This document shows, one piece after another, positions 19,432 through 28,137 of a DNA stretch of 64,000 nucleotides. The notes beneath the pieces were generated by a model. That model was given only the letters and a program-made list of their open reading frames with translations. It was not told the origin of the DNA and ran no database searches. The translations under genes and the position numbers were made by a program. The stretch is from positions 205,098 through 269,097 of the forward strand of contig CM007337.1 of the NCBI GenBank assembly GCA_000333855.2. The letters are read 5' to 3'. Source of the stretch: Endotrypanum monterogeii (lineage: Eukaryota > Euglenozoa > Kinetoplastea > Trypanosomatida > Trypanosomatidae). The first letter of the stretch is position 1. Each line of letters starts with the position of its first letter.

Positions 19432-20550
19432 TCACACCTTCGACTGTTGCTGCGGCGAGAAGCTGGCCAACCCTGGGACAGACACCAGTGTGTCTGGCCA
19501 AACCAGACCCGTCAACTCGCCACCGTAGACACAACCAGAATCAAGTCCATATGCGTACGGATGCACCTGCAGCCCCCGTTTGGCGTCATGGCCGAACACA
19601 ACAGTGAAGTCGGCATAGTCTGGATGCATGCGCCGCCACACACTCGCCATACCCCCCCCTTTACTTGCCATCTCCTGCTCATTGCTGCTGTGACATTCGT
19701 CACTGCTGCTGTCACTGGCACTGCCGCCGCCGCCGCCGCCTCCCTTGACTCGGTCGCCATTTTTTTGGGCCAACTTTGACCATTTCACGCTCCAGCTACC
19801 CCCGAGTTTGCGCCGCTCCATTGCTGCGAACTCACGCGATACAGAGAGGGCTAAGTGAGTCGGCTGCCCCGTTGCCGGGTCGATCGGCTGCTTCCAATAC
19901 CGTTTGGCCTTCACTAAGTTGCGCATGCGAATAACAGCCTCGGTCTCCTGCGCAGCCAGCGAGAGCGAAGGATCGATGCCGGCGTGAACCACAATAAGCC
20001 GATACGCGTGAAAACACATGATGTGGGGAATAGAAGTAAGAAAGTCAAAGACATCCTTGGGGCAATCCACCGCCAATGGATAGAGGCTGCTGTTTGCCTC
20101 CTTTTCAGTCAACGGAACACCTGCCCGCACCTTCTCGGACAGCTCCACAAGAACCGCATCGTGATTTCCAAGCACACCAATCGCACCAATGCTCTGCAAG
20201 AGACGGACGACACCGTACGAGTGGGGGCCCTTATTGACAAGGTCGCCGACGAAGACACAAAGGTCATCCGCCTCGCCATCCCCTGCAGGGGGCGACGCCG
20301 ACTCTGCCAGGGAATCTGGTTGCAGCTCACTCGGTATGCATATACCCGCGCCGCCCTCGGGGAAATTAAAAGGAGGAGTTGCCTCAAGAAAGGATGACGT
20401 CAGGAGGTTCGGGCAGCGCCGGGTTGCTGCGTTAGTGAAGTTGATTTTTATCAGCAACTCCCGCAGTTGGTCCAGGCAGCCATGTATATCCCCGACGAGG
20501 ATCAGGCGGCCTGTGGCGCGACCCCGCATGTGAACAACGCGGAGAGACAT
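19432..20550 (-). CDS. ApaH-like phosphatase (PPP-family metallophosphoesterase)
   Basis: 372 residues, ATG at 20548-20550. It has the full set of PPP-family metal-binding motifs: GDIHG (20-24), GDLVNKG (102-108), GNHD (128-131), a histidine in VVHAG (187-191) and FGHD (319-322). The C-terminal block around YGLDSGCVYGGELTGL (about 334-349) is the ApaH-type ending, which separates it from PP1/PP2A/calcineurin phosphatases. ApaH enzymes cleave Np4N nucleotides. In trypanosomes a relative (ALPH1) is the mRNA decapping enzyme; this protein is shorter and lacks that enzyme's extensions. An insertion at about 265-300 holds a Gly run and a Ser/Asp/Glu-rich patch, probably a loop. No signal peptide or PTS1 is seen. 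Cap structures, dinucleoside polyphosphates or phosphoproteins are all possible substrates. Confidence 0.85.
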   Translation of the reverse strand: MSLRVVHMRGRATGRLILVGDIHGCLDQLRELLIKINFTNAATRRCPNLLTSSFLEATPPFNFPEGGAGICIPSELQPDSLAESASPPAGDGEADDLCVFVGDLVNKGPHSYGVVRLLQSIGAIGVLGNHDAVLVELSEKVRAGVPLTEKEANSSLYPLAVDCPKDVFDFLTSIPHIMCFHAYRLIVVHAGIDPSLSLAAQETEAVIRMRNLVKAKRYWKQPIDPATGQPTHLALSVSREFAAMERRKLGGSWSVKWSKLAQKNGDRVKGGGGGGGSASDSSSDECHSSNEQEMASKGGGMASVWRRMHPDYADFTVVFGHDAKRGLQVHPYAYGLDSGCVYGGELTGLVWPDTLVSVPGLASFSPQQQSKV

Positions 20551-20990
20551 GACTGCTTCTATTTTTTTTATTCTTATTCGCTTTTCTTTTCTTTTCCTTG
20601 TTTTCCTCCTGCCAGGAGAGAGGTCAAACGTGGAGGATGAATGGGAAAAGACGCCGTGCGTTACAGCGTGCTTCTGTTATGATCGAGTAGGAGCAAAAAA
20701 GGGGTAAGTGTGTGTGTGTGTGTGTGTGTACGCATTTCGCAAAAAAAAAAAAAGAACCTGAAATGGAAGAGAAGTCCGAATCCCCGCCAGGGCGTCGATC
20801 GTGAACGGGCCGAATGCCCTGCTGTGTAGTGAAGTCATTTGAGCCCATCCCGACTGCGCTGATGTCTCTGATATACGGTCCAGCTGCGTCGATTCGTGGG
20901 TCTCACAACATCACTGCTGCCACCGACTCTCGTTACGTGTCGACAATGGCAGTCGATCATTTTTTTTTTTCGATAAAGAGGAGGAGGGGG
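20551..20990. other. Intergenic region
   Basis: 440 bp with no gene. It contains a TG microsatellite at 20707-20728, an A run at 20741-20753, and a T run at 20960-20970 next to the stop of the pseudo-kinesin gene. Confidence 0.6.
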
Positions 20991-23900
20991 TCATTCCGCC
21001 TTAGCATTCGTAGGGGAGAAAAGTATGGCTGACAGGTACGCCCTCTCGCGCTCAGCAGCGTCGCGGGCCTCGCGCTGCACACTCTGCGTTGCAGACCGAA
21101 GTCGCCCCACAGACTCGCAGAGAGATGAGGACAAGAGGGGAGACACAAATCTCGTATCAGCATCGCTAGACAACGTCAACTCATCTCCCACACGGTGCTG
21201 CCCACGCTCCATCGCAGTAGTGTGTAATAAACCACCGGGCGTCGCATCAGATGGGGTGTAGCAAGCCCTACACAAACGCACAGCCTCCACCTCGAGCTCC
21301 GCAGCGGCCTTTCCCAATGCCCCCAGAGCAGCACTGGGGTACACCTCAAGATCTTCGACGCTGACATCGGGGTACTGCGATGGCGCCGGACGCAATGCAG
21401 GTGCCACTGCTCCCCTGTGTAACAGCGATGATTTTGTACCCCAGTGATGCTGCCACGCGCCCCCCCTACCCCCGGCATCGTCGCCTATTTCGTGTCCAGT
21501 GCGATGCGCTATCAAAGACAGTGCCGTTGACGGTTGTACTTGCCACTCGTGCTGCGGTGGCGATGACTGCCGATGGCACTGTCTGACATTCCTGAGCCTC
21601 ACTTCGTGCACTGAGTTTGTGGGGCGCTCCTTCATCCTCGGTGCACCGCCGTCCAAAGATACGATCGCTGGAGAGGAAGAACGCGGTTCAGCAGAAAGCG
21701 ACGGCGAGTCGTCACCTCTGCTTGGGGCGGTGCTGGAGACACCGACGCGTACTTCGAACAAGGATGCAGGCGCACCCGTCGACGTTGAGGATCGATCTGC
21801 ATGGACACGCTGAGAATCAATGGTGGCAGATGCAGTAGGTGCGACCCCGCCCTGTACGGCGCGCGACAGCAAAACAGCGAGCTGAGGGGCAACACTGGCA
21901 GTTGGGAAGACTTCAGCTCCTCCTACACGGTCTGCCCTCTGGGAGGAGCGCGGCTGAGCACCTGCGCGGCCCCACGAAGCTGCACTTTCTATCGCGTGAG
22001 TGTCACGGCGTTGTGATACGTGAGATGCAGAACACGACGGCAGTGACAAGGTGTTGTCGCTAGCGATGGTGCTCACCGATGCAGCAGTAAGCGAGGGATG
22101 CTCCCTGGTCGCGTAACCATACCTATCATCATGAGCGCAGTTACTTAGGGCTGTCGGTACAATGGATACTGCAGTGAACCCTGCCGAGTCGAAGTGTGAG
22201 GGGAGGACAGATGTAGTCCCTGTGTACGCACCGCACGCGTTCGTCTCCCCTGTTGGTACGGGGGGCCCGTGATGATGTAGTGAAGCAGTGGCACTACCGT
22301 GCTGGCGGCGCAACTCAGCCAGCTCCATCTCCAGCTCAATCACACGCTTTTGTAAAGCTGACTTGGCCGCTTTCTCATGTACCAGCTGCGCGTGCCATCG
22401 TTCTCCCCTCTGCTGCGCTGCTGCGTAAGCGTGAGCGCATTGCTTAAGCAGCCGCTTGAGTATCGTCTTTGCCTTGTGCAAGTGTGGCTCTGTCGGGTCT
22501 TCTCCCGGTACATTCCCCAGACTCTTGCTCGCCACTGAACCCCCCAGCCCCACTGCAGCAGGCGAGGAAAGCGGGTCTCGGTCACGCTGGTCATCCTCTT
22601 CGCTTGCTGTAGAGCCGCCACCCGCATCGAATACGGATGCCTCGTGCGCGCGACGGCGCCATTGCACGAGTTGTCGCTCCAGCCACGCCACCTTCTCCTC
22701 TGAATTGACGAGTTGTTCGAAAATAAGAGCGCTGGTGGAGGCGAACGTCGCGCTCCGAGTCGCAGCGAGGCTATCAACGTCGTCATGAGCTGTATCACGA
22801 ACAAGAGCACTAGCAGCAGCCTCACCCCGGGAATCACCGAGCAATCTCGAACCCTCTGTCGCTGCTGACCCGGTGCCCAACGCGCCAGAGGTCGAGTTGA
22901 GACGACGCTGGAGCGCAGATAACTTTTGCAAGTCGCGGGTGTGGCGATCTGCGACAGCGGAGAGCTGATCAAGTGTGATGGCCTCATGCGCTTTCCAGTC
23001 GCATATATCAGCGCGCATTTGATCGTACAGATTTGAAAACTCGTCGCAATACGGCCTCAGAAAACTTACCAGGGCCGCGTGCGCGGGCGGCACAGAGGAG
23101 ACTGAAATGTGCGTCGTGGACTTGGCACCGACATCAAGCGTGGCGCCACAGACCAGGGTAGACTCCACTTCTCTTGCCGACGAGACCACCCCTTCAGATG
23201 CGACGATGTCGTAGAGCAGCGCCTGGGCAGGAGGAGCAGGCACATCGGCAAGATCGTTGTCTTCCATCGAATCGTGAACCGGTGAGCCGACGCCGAGGCG
23301 CACAGGAGTCGACAGCAGCAGCGGCCGTCCCTCTTCACTCAAGTCTGCTTTATGCCCGGGTGTCGCAGCACCTCGGCGAAGCCTTGTTTGGAGCACGGAA
23401 GGTGGGGACCCAGACCCCTTCACAAGCGGTGTTTGCTGTGATAGGGGTGTCTGTAGACTGTGAGGTCCATGATGCTCCGCGTTATCGCCTGTGCAGATGG
23501 CGGAGGCCTCTGTGTGCGGATCCACAACCTCGGAGAAACGAGTTGCGTCTGCCCCTTCGCAGTTCTCGAAAGATTCGGATTCGAAGATGTGATGAAAGCG
23601 CAGCAGCCGTGCCTCCTCGGCAACCGCTGCAGCTGCGGCGCACGTAGCAGCTACGCTGGTTGGCGGGGTAGCGGGAGTAGCTGCCAAACGTATCAAATTA
23701 TGTGTATACCTCCCCGTTGATCCTGTGCACAGGTCTCCAGGAGCGTGACTGAAAACGTCGTTTGAGTGGCGCACGGGCGTCGTGAAGCGCTTACCCGCTT
23801 CCACAGACGATCCTCCACGACTCAAGTCGGTAAACATCTCTGCATCGGCGGTCTCGTTTATGCTGAGGGGAACGTGCACCGCCGCGCCCGGGCTGATACA

Positions 23901-26279
23901 CACAGCGCTCATAGGGAATCCACCCACGGGTGGTGGGAGGTCACTGTGCCGGCTCGCCGTTGGGGTCACAGACCTGCCAGCTGCCGTATCGGTGGGCCGT
24001 GGTGAGTGTACCGGTAACTCTAGTGGGGCGCATTCAACCTCCTGTATTTTATCGGCGCCCTCGTCAGTGCGGTTGGGCAGCAGTCGCGGAGCGACAAAGA
24101 ACAGCGATGGCGATATAGCCGGGAAGGCGGACCCGCTGTCACTGAGATCACCAACATTGTACCTCTCCGCCAGAAACTCCATCAAGTGCACAGTGTAATC
24201 ACCCAGTACTCGCCTCGCTGCGTCCGCATTATCAAGGCCACGCTCACGAGGCGGTCTTTGATAACCTCGCTGCTGCTCTAGGCTCCCCTCCCGCCCTAGC
24301 GCAGTCCAACCAGCTGCAGCAGCCAGCACCTCGCTGTTGACGTCGTCTAGCGTCACCTCCGCCACCACCGAACAGATGGGAACGACCAGGGTACAGGACG
24401 ACACCGCACTGGAGGCAATCTGAAGAGCAACGCTGGGGTCATGACGCAAAATAGGAACTAAGTTGTCGACAGAACTTGTCTGCATGGGGAAGGCTGAGGT
24501 GCCCAAGGTGCAGCCCACCTCAGCGAGACAGGTGTGCGTTAGGGCAGCAAGACTATACCGATTGCTCCACGGTAGGCGCGGCGTGAGCGGCTGGGCAGAG
24601 GCAGCGCGCTCTCCTCCTGCAGCTGCTGCTGTTGTCCTCTGACCCGGGGAAAGCCCACCTCGCTCCCCAGTTGTTCCTGAAGAAGCCACCAGCGGACGGT
24701 AACCGCACGAAACGCTGGGGCCGGCCAGGTCCCACAGCTTCCAGATACCCACCGGGGTTGGCACTGCGGACGCCTCTGGGGGCAGTGCGGCAGAGTCGAA
24801 GGAACCGTCGTTCTGACTAGTATTGATGCCAAAATTGGTAGCCACACGCTGTGACCCTGAGGCGTGCTGTTGAAGCTCCCCCAGGTGCTGAGGCGGTGTG
24901 GAAGGCCCGAAGGACACGATGAGGGTCACGCATGTGTGGCACTCTCTCTCCTCTAAAGGCTCGCATGTCGGCTCCAAAAAAGTGGAGGGGCTTGGAGGCG
25001 ACGGATACGATGGCGACGAGGAGGGGCAGGTCACTGAACCCCCTGCCTCGGCTGCCCGAGAATCACGGCACCGCCAACCGACAGAGGAAGAAAAGGCCGA
25101 ATAGAGTACCGTCATAGCGTCGTGCACCGACTCCACACGCACATAGCAGGCGGCCGGTATATCCGTAGGTTGATCAAGAGAGTCGTCATTCTCCCTCGCC
25201 TCACCGACCTCCGTTCGCAAAATGGCGCCCGAGAGAAGATCCACTGTCAACCGCGGCCGCTGCAACACAGAAGAATGACGCAGCGGGTCCGCATCGCGCA
25301 CCTCCGTGACACACATCGCTGCAATGACGCGTGTCCCCGCTGGCACGCTACCGGGGGTGAAAAGGCGGTTCAACACAGCTGCAAACAGCCCGCCGCCCCG
25401 CTGGGTTGATGGCGGCACCGCCACCGCCGAAGCTCGGTGCACGGGTGGCCAGGCCAAAGTGCCTCCAAACAGAAAGGAAGTGTTGCCAGCGCCCTGTGGA
25501 CCCATTGTGAAGGTCACAACCTCACTGCTCTCCCCTGGTGTCGCCTGTGCAGCTGTAGAGACGGAGCTGCTCAAATGCTTTCCACCAGCCACACCACCGC
25601 AACGCAGTGATGAGGTCCCCTGCAACAATTCCTTCGCGATCACGTCAGCCATGCTCGCTGTAAGACATGCGTCTGTGTAGGTAAGAGAACTCGAGTCACA
25701 CCTGTGGGGGTGGTCTTGTCGATGACTCCAATGCTGCTGCATCCCATGTTGGGCGGCAGCGTCGGCTGAAGTGATGCCCTCAACCGCTATCAATGGCGTC
25801 TGCACAACAACCTCCATGGTGGCTGTCTGAGCAGACGCAGAGGGTAGAGATGGGGTGGTCGCAGAGGCATCTCGACCCCTCATACCCAAGCCGACAACCA
25901 CGCATTCCGCCTCAGGAAGCACCAAATCAGCGCTCCAAGGAGGCTGGCATCCACTCTGGTACAGCGCCTCGGATACTGAGCGCGATGAACTACCTATCGG
26001 ATAGCGCCGCCGCAGGACGCACAGTCGTGAAGTCGCATCGCTTGGATTTGATCCAGAAGGTGGTGTGGGCGGACCATCACCACGTCGGTCAGCACCACTG
26101 GGGAACGAGCCCATTTTTCTGCTGGCGTCATCATGTGCCGATTTTCTCCCTCCGTCTTCAGACGCTACGCTTCGCTCCTCCCCAACCATCCGCCATGATC
26201 GCGCCTCTCGCCAGCGTAGAGCCACGCACACGCGCGGCAGGGGAATCATGGGATTGTGAACGCGTGCGTCACGATCCAT
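20991..26279 (-). CDS. Kinesin-like protein with degenerate motor domain
   Basis: 1762 residues from ATG at 26279; 21 further upstream codons begin only with GTG. The N-terminal ~680 residues follow the order of kinesin motor landmarks: strand PRVCVALRW (15-23) for the first motor strand; a P-loop-like GPQGAGNTSF (260-269) where kinesins have GQTGSGKT, with Asn266 replacing the catalytic Lys; TRVIAAMCVTEVRDADPL (316-333); a switch-I-like region near 375-405; KLWDLAG (514-520) for the switch II DLAG motif; RYSLAAL (574-580) for the SLxAL helix; and VPILRHDPSVALQ (608-620) for VPYRDSKLTRLLQ. Low-complexity insertions separate these blocks. Helical, coiled-coil-like segments lie near 1073-1130 and 1240-1320. 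Loss of the Walker Lys suggests a motor without normal ATPase activity. The family call is from motif order only. Confidence 0.7.
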   Translation of the reverse strand: MDRDARVHNPMIPLPRVCVALRWREARSWRMVGEERSVASEDGGRKSAHDDASRKMGSFPSGADRRGDGPPTPPSGSNPSDATSRLCVLRRRYPIGSSSRSVSEALYQSGCQPPWSADLVLPEAECVVVGLGMRGRDASATTPSLPSASAQTATMEVVVQTPLIAVEGITSADAAAQHGMQQHWSHRQDHPHRCDSSSLTYTDACLTASMADVIAKELLQGTSSLRCGGVAGGKHLSSSVSTAAQATPGESSEVVTFTMGPQGAGNTSFLFGGTLAWPPVHRASAVAVPPSTQRGGGLFAAVLNRLFTPGSVPAGTRVIAAMCVTEVRDADPLRHSSVLQRPRLTVDLLSGAILRTEVGEARENDDSLDQPTDIPAACYVRVESVHDAMTVLYSAFSSSVGWRCRDSRAAEAGGSVTCPSSSPSYPSPPSPSTFLEPTCEPLEERECHTCVTLIVSFGPSTPPQHLGELQQHASGSQRVATNFGINTSQNDGSFDSAALPPEASAVPTPVGIWKLWDLAGPSVSCGYRPLVASSGTTGERGGLSPGQRTTAAAAGGERAASAQPLTPRLPWSNRYSLAALTHTCLAEVGCTLGTSAFPMQTSSVDNLVPILRHDPSVALQIASSAVSSCTLVVPICSVVAEVTLDDVNSEVLAAAAGWTALGREGSLEQQRGYQRPPRERGLDNADAARRVLGDYTVHLMEFLAERYNVGDLSDSGSAFPAISPSLFFVAPRLLPNRTDEGADKIQEVECAPLELPVHSPRPTDTAAGRSVTPTASRHSDLPPPVGGFPMSAVCISPGAAVHVPLSINETADAEMFTDLSRGGSSVEAGKRFTTPVRHSNDVFSHAPGDLCTGSTGRYTHNLIRLAATPATPPTSVAATCAAAAAVAEEARLLRFHHIFESESFENCEGADATRFSEVVDPHTEASAICTGDNAEHHGPHSLQTPLSQQTPLVKGSGSPPSVLQTRLRRGAATPGHKADLSEEGRPLLLSTPVRLGVGSPVHDSMEDNDLADVPAPPAQALLYDIVASEGVVSSAREVESTLVCGATLDVGAKSTTHISVSSVPPAHAALVSFLRPYCDEFSNLYDQMRADICDWKAHEAITLDQLSAVADRHTRDLQKLSALQRRLNSTSGALGTGSAATEGSRLLGDSRGEAAASALVRDTAHDDVDSLAATRSATFASTSALIFEQLVNSEEKVAWLERQLVQWRRRAHEASVFDAGGGSTASEEDDQRDRDPLSSPAAVGLGGSVASKSLGNVPGEDPTEPHLHKAKTILKRLLKQCAHAYAAAQQRGERWHAQLVHEKAAKSALQKRVIELEMELAELRRQHGSATASLHHHGPPVPTGETNACGAYTGTTSVLPSHFDSAGFTAVSIVPTALSNCAHDDRYGYATREHPSLTAASVSTIASDNTLSLPSCSASHVSQRRDTHAIESAASWGRAGAQPRSSQRADRVGGAEVFPTASVAPQLAVLLSRAVQGGVAPTASATIDSQRVHADRSSTSTGAPASLFEVRVGVSSTAPSRGDDSPSLSAEPRSSSPAIVSLDGGAPRMKERPTNSVHEVRLRNVRQCHRQSSPPQHEWQVQPSTALSLIAHRTGHEIGDDAGGRGGAWQHHWGTKSSLLHRGAVAPALRPAPSQYPDVSVEDLEVYPSAALGALGKAAAELEVEAVRLCRACYTPSDATPGGLLHTTAMERGQHRVGDELTLSSDADTRFVSPLLSSSLCESVGRLRSATQSVQREARDAAERERAYLSAILFSPTNAKAE

Positions 26280-27439
26280 CAAAATGAAGCTTTTCAAAGG
26301 AGAACTCAAGTCGGATAGGTGGGCGAGCGTGTGTCTCCGCACTGTGGAGAGAATCTCCGATTGTCGCGGCCAACATCTATAAGCAATGCGCCACTCTATG
26401 TGTGAACGCGTCCGCCTGCAACGTACAGACGACGCCTCACCACCACCGCCACAATCAGTCGTCTGAAGCAGACAAGGAAAAGCGACAAAACACGACTTCT
26501 CTCAAGGAAAAAAAAAAGAAGCGCAATCGAGAAATATATATATATATATACCAATAAAAAGGTCCGAAGAAGGAAGATGAACGAGTGTGTGTGTGTGTAA
26601 GTCGCCGAGTCGACTGAGGCAGAGCACGATGAATGCTATACGAAGAAGAAACAGGTGCACTAACCACCTCGCCCCTTATCCCCAGAATCGCAGCCACACC
26701 CGCGTATCCGATAGAAGGCGTGCGAGTGCGTGCAGAAGCGAAGATAACTCTTGAGGGGAGGGGGGGGTATCCCCAGATCAAATGCAGAGTGACCGATAGG
26801 GTGCAAATGTTACCACCCTGCTCTGTCGCACCGCCTCCCAACACGCCAGGAGACCGCGGGGTGACCAAATACCAGAAAAAAAAAACTCCGGTGAGAAAAG
26901 CAAGACGACTGTTGAAGGCGTCGCAATTTTTTCTGCCAGCGATGGGGGAAGAGGGAAAGATGCGACGGAAGCGCAAGGGGAGCACACAGCGACAAGGAAA
27001 GGAGGAGAGCGACAACGGCCAAGAGTCGCGTGCCCCCTTCCTTCCTCGCCCCCGCCCCCACGCACACAAACTGCGACCCATCGAACGCATTTGCTTGACG
27101 TTTTTTTTTTTTTTTTTAGGATGGGGATTCTCGTCGCCCGTCTCGTACGAGAGCATGGCGATGGATGCGAAAACGTATCGAGAGGTTAGAAGGTGACAAT
27201 AACATGAAAAAAGAAACATCAGCGATGAGGAGAGGGAGAGGTGACGCAAGAAATAAAATACAACACGACCCCTACAAGGAAACTTGACCACTTCCCCATC
27301 CTCCTCTCCCCATCCACCATCGGACTCCACCTCGATACGCTATTGTGCCTCTGATGATGACGGTCAACAGATTCTTTGGTTTAAAAAATATATATCTAGA
27401 TAGATAATAATAATTTCACATAATACGAAAAGCGGCATA

Positions 27440-27440
<1 letters not shown>

Positions 27441-27471
<31 letters not shown>
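27441..27471. repeat. (CA)n microsatellite
   Basis: Uninterrupted CA dinucleotides in the intergenic region downstream of the Ca2+-ATPase gene. Confidence 0.9.
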
Positions 27472-27474
<3 letters not shown>

Positions 27475-27640
27475 TACACACACTAGAGCTACGGGAAATA
27501 GAGGAAAGTAGACGAGGACGACAAAAAGGTGAGTATAATACCTGCAGTACTGTTAACTCCAGGAATCCACATACATCCATTTATTGGTGCACAGCACCTT
27601 TCATCGCGGACATCGAGAGAGCGAGGCACATAGAAAAAGG

Positions 27641-27745
27641 AAATATACATATACATATATATATACGTATACATATACATACACATACACATATATACAT
27701 ACACATATATATATGTATGTATGTATGTATGTTTATTTATACGTA
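27641..27745. repeat. Alternating TA/CA/GTAT tract
   Basis: About 100 bases of almost strict purine-pyrimidine alternation: tata and cata units, then tatg tetranucleotides. It lies downstream of the Ca2+-ATPase stop, so part of it may be in that 3' UTR. Confidence 0.85.
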
Positions 27746-28137
27746 GGAAGGTGTGTGTATCGAACACACCATCAACAAACAAAAAAAAAAAAACTAGAGG
27801 CAGATCGAGGAAACCCATGGCAAGTAAAAGCCCAACCTGGCCATAACACTGAGCCTCCTCGTACAACTCCGCTATTGCGAGTGAGTTGCAGCTCACAACA
27901 CTCGTTTAGGTGATGTGTATCGGTGAAACCACCGGCCACCGTCCACGCGGTAAACGGAAAGCAGAAATGAAGAGGTTTGTAAGGCATCCATTTTTTTTTT
28001 TGGGGGGGGGGGAGGGAGGGAGGGAGGTGAGTCGTCACGTCGTGCATAACATGTCTTCACTCTCTACTAAATAAAAAAAAAAAAACGTCATGCGCACCAT
28101 TGCTTCAATACATTTGCGTGTGTGCGCACTCCGCTGC

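Larger units (their letters stand above)
26280..28137. other. Intergenic region rich in microsatellites
   Basis: 1.86 kb with no convincing gene. It contains TA dinucleotides at 26535-26550, GT at 26585-26598, a 16-base T run at 27101-27117, a (CA)n tract at 27441-27471, a long TA/CA/GTAT alternating tract at 27641-27745, and A and G runs near 27780-27793 and 28004-28013. It should hold the 3' UTR of the Ca2+-ATPase gene and the splice acceptor of the kinesin-like gene. Confidence 0.6.

Noticed and set aside
26455..27330. 291-codon minus-strand open frame above the kinesin-like gene
   Set aside because: It runs through GT, TA and T tracts giving His/Thr, Tyr/Ile and Lys runs, has no conserved-looking segment, and occupies the expected UTR region.
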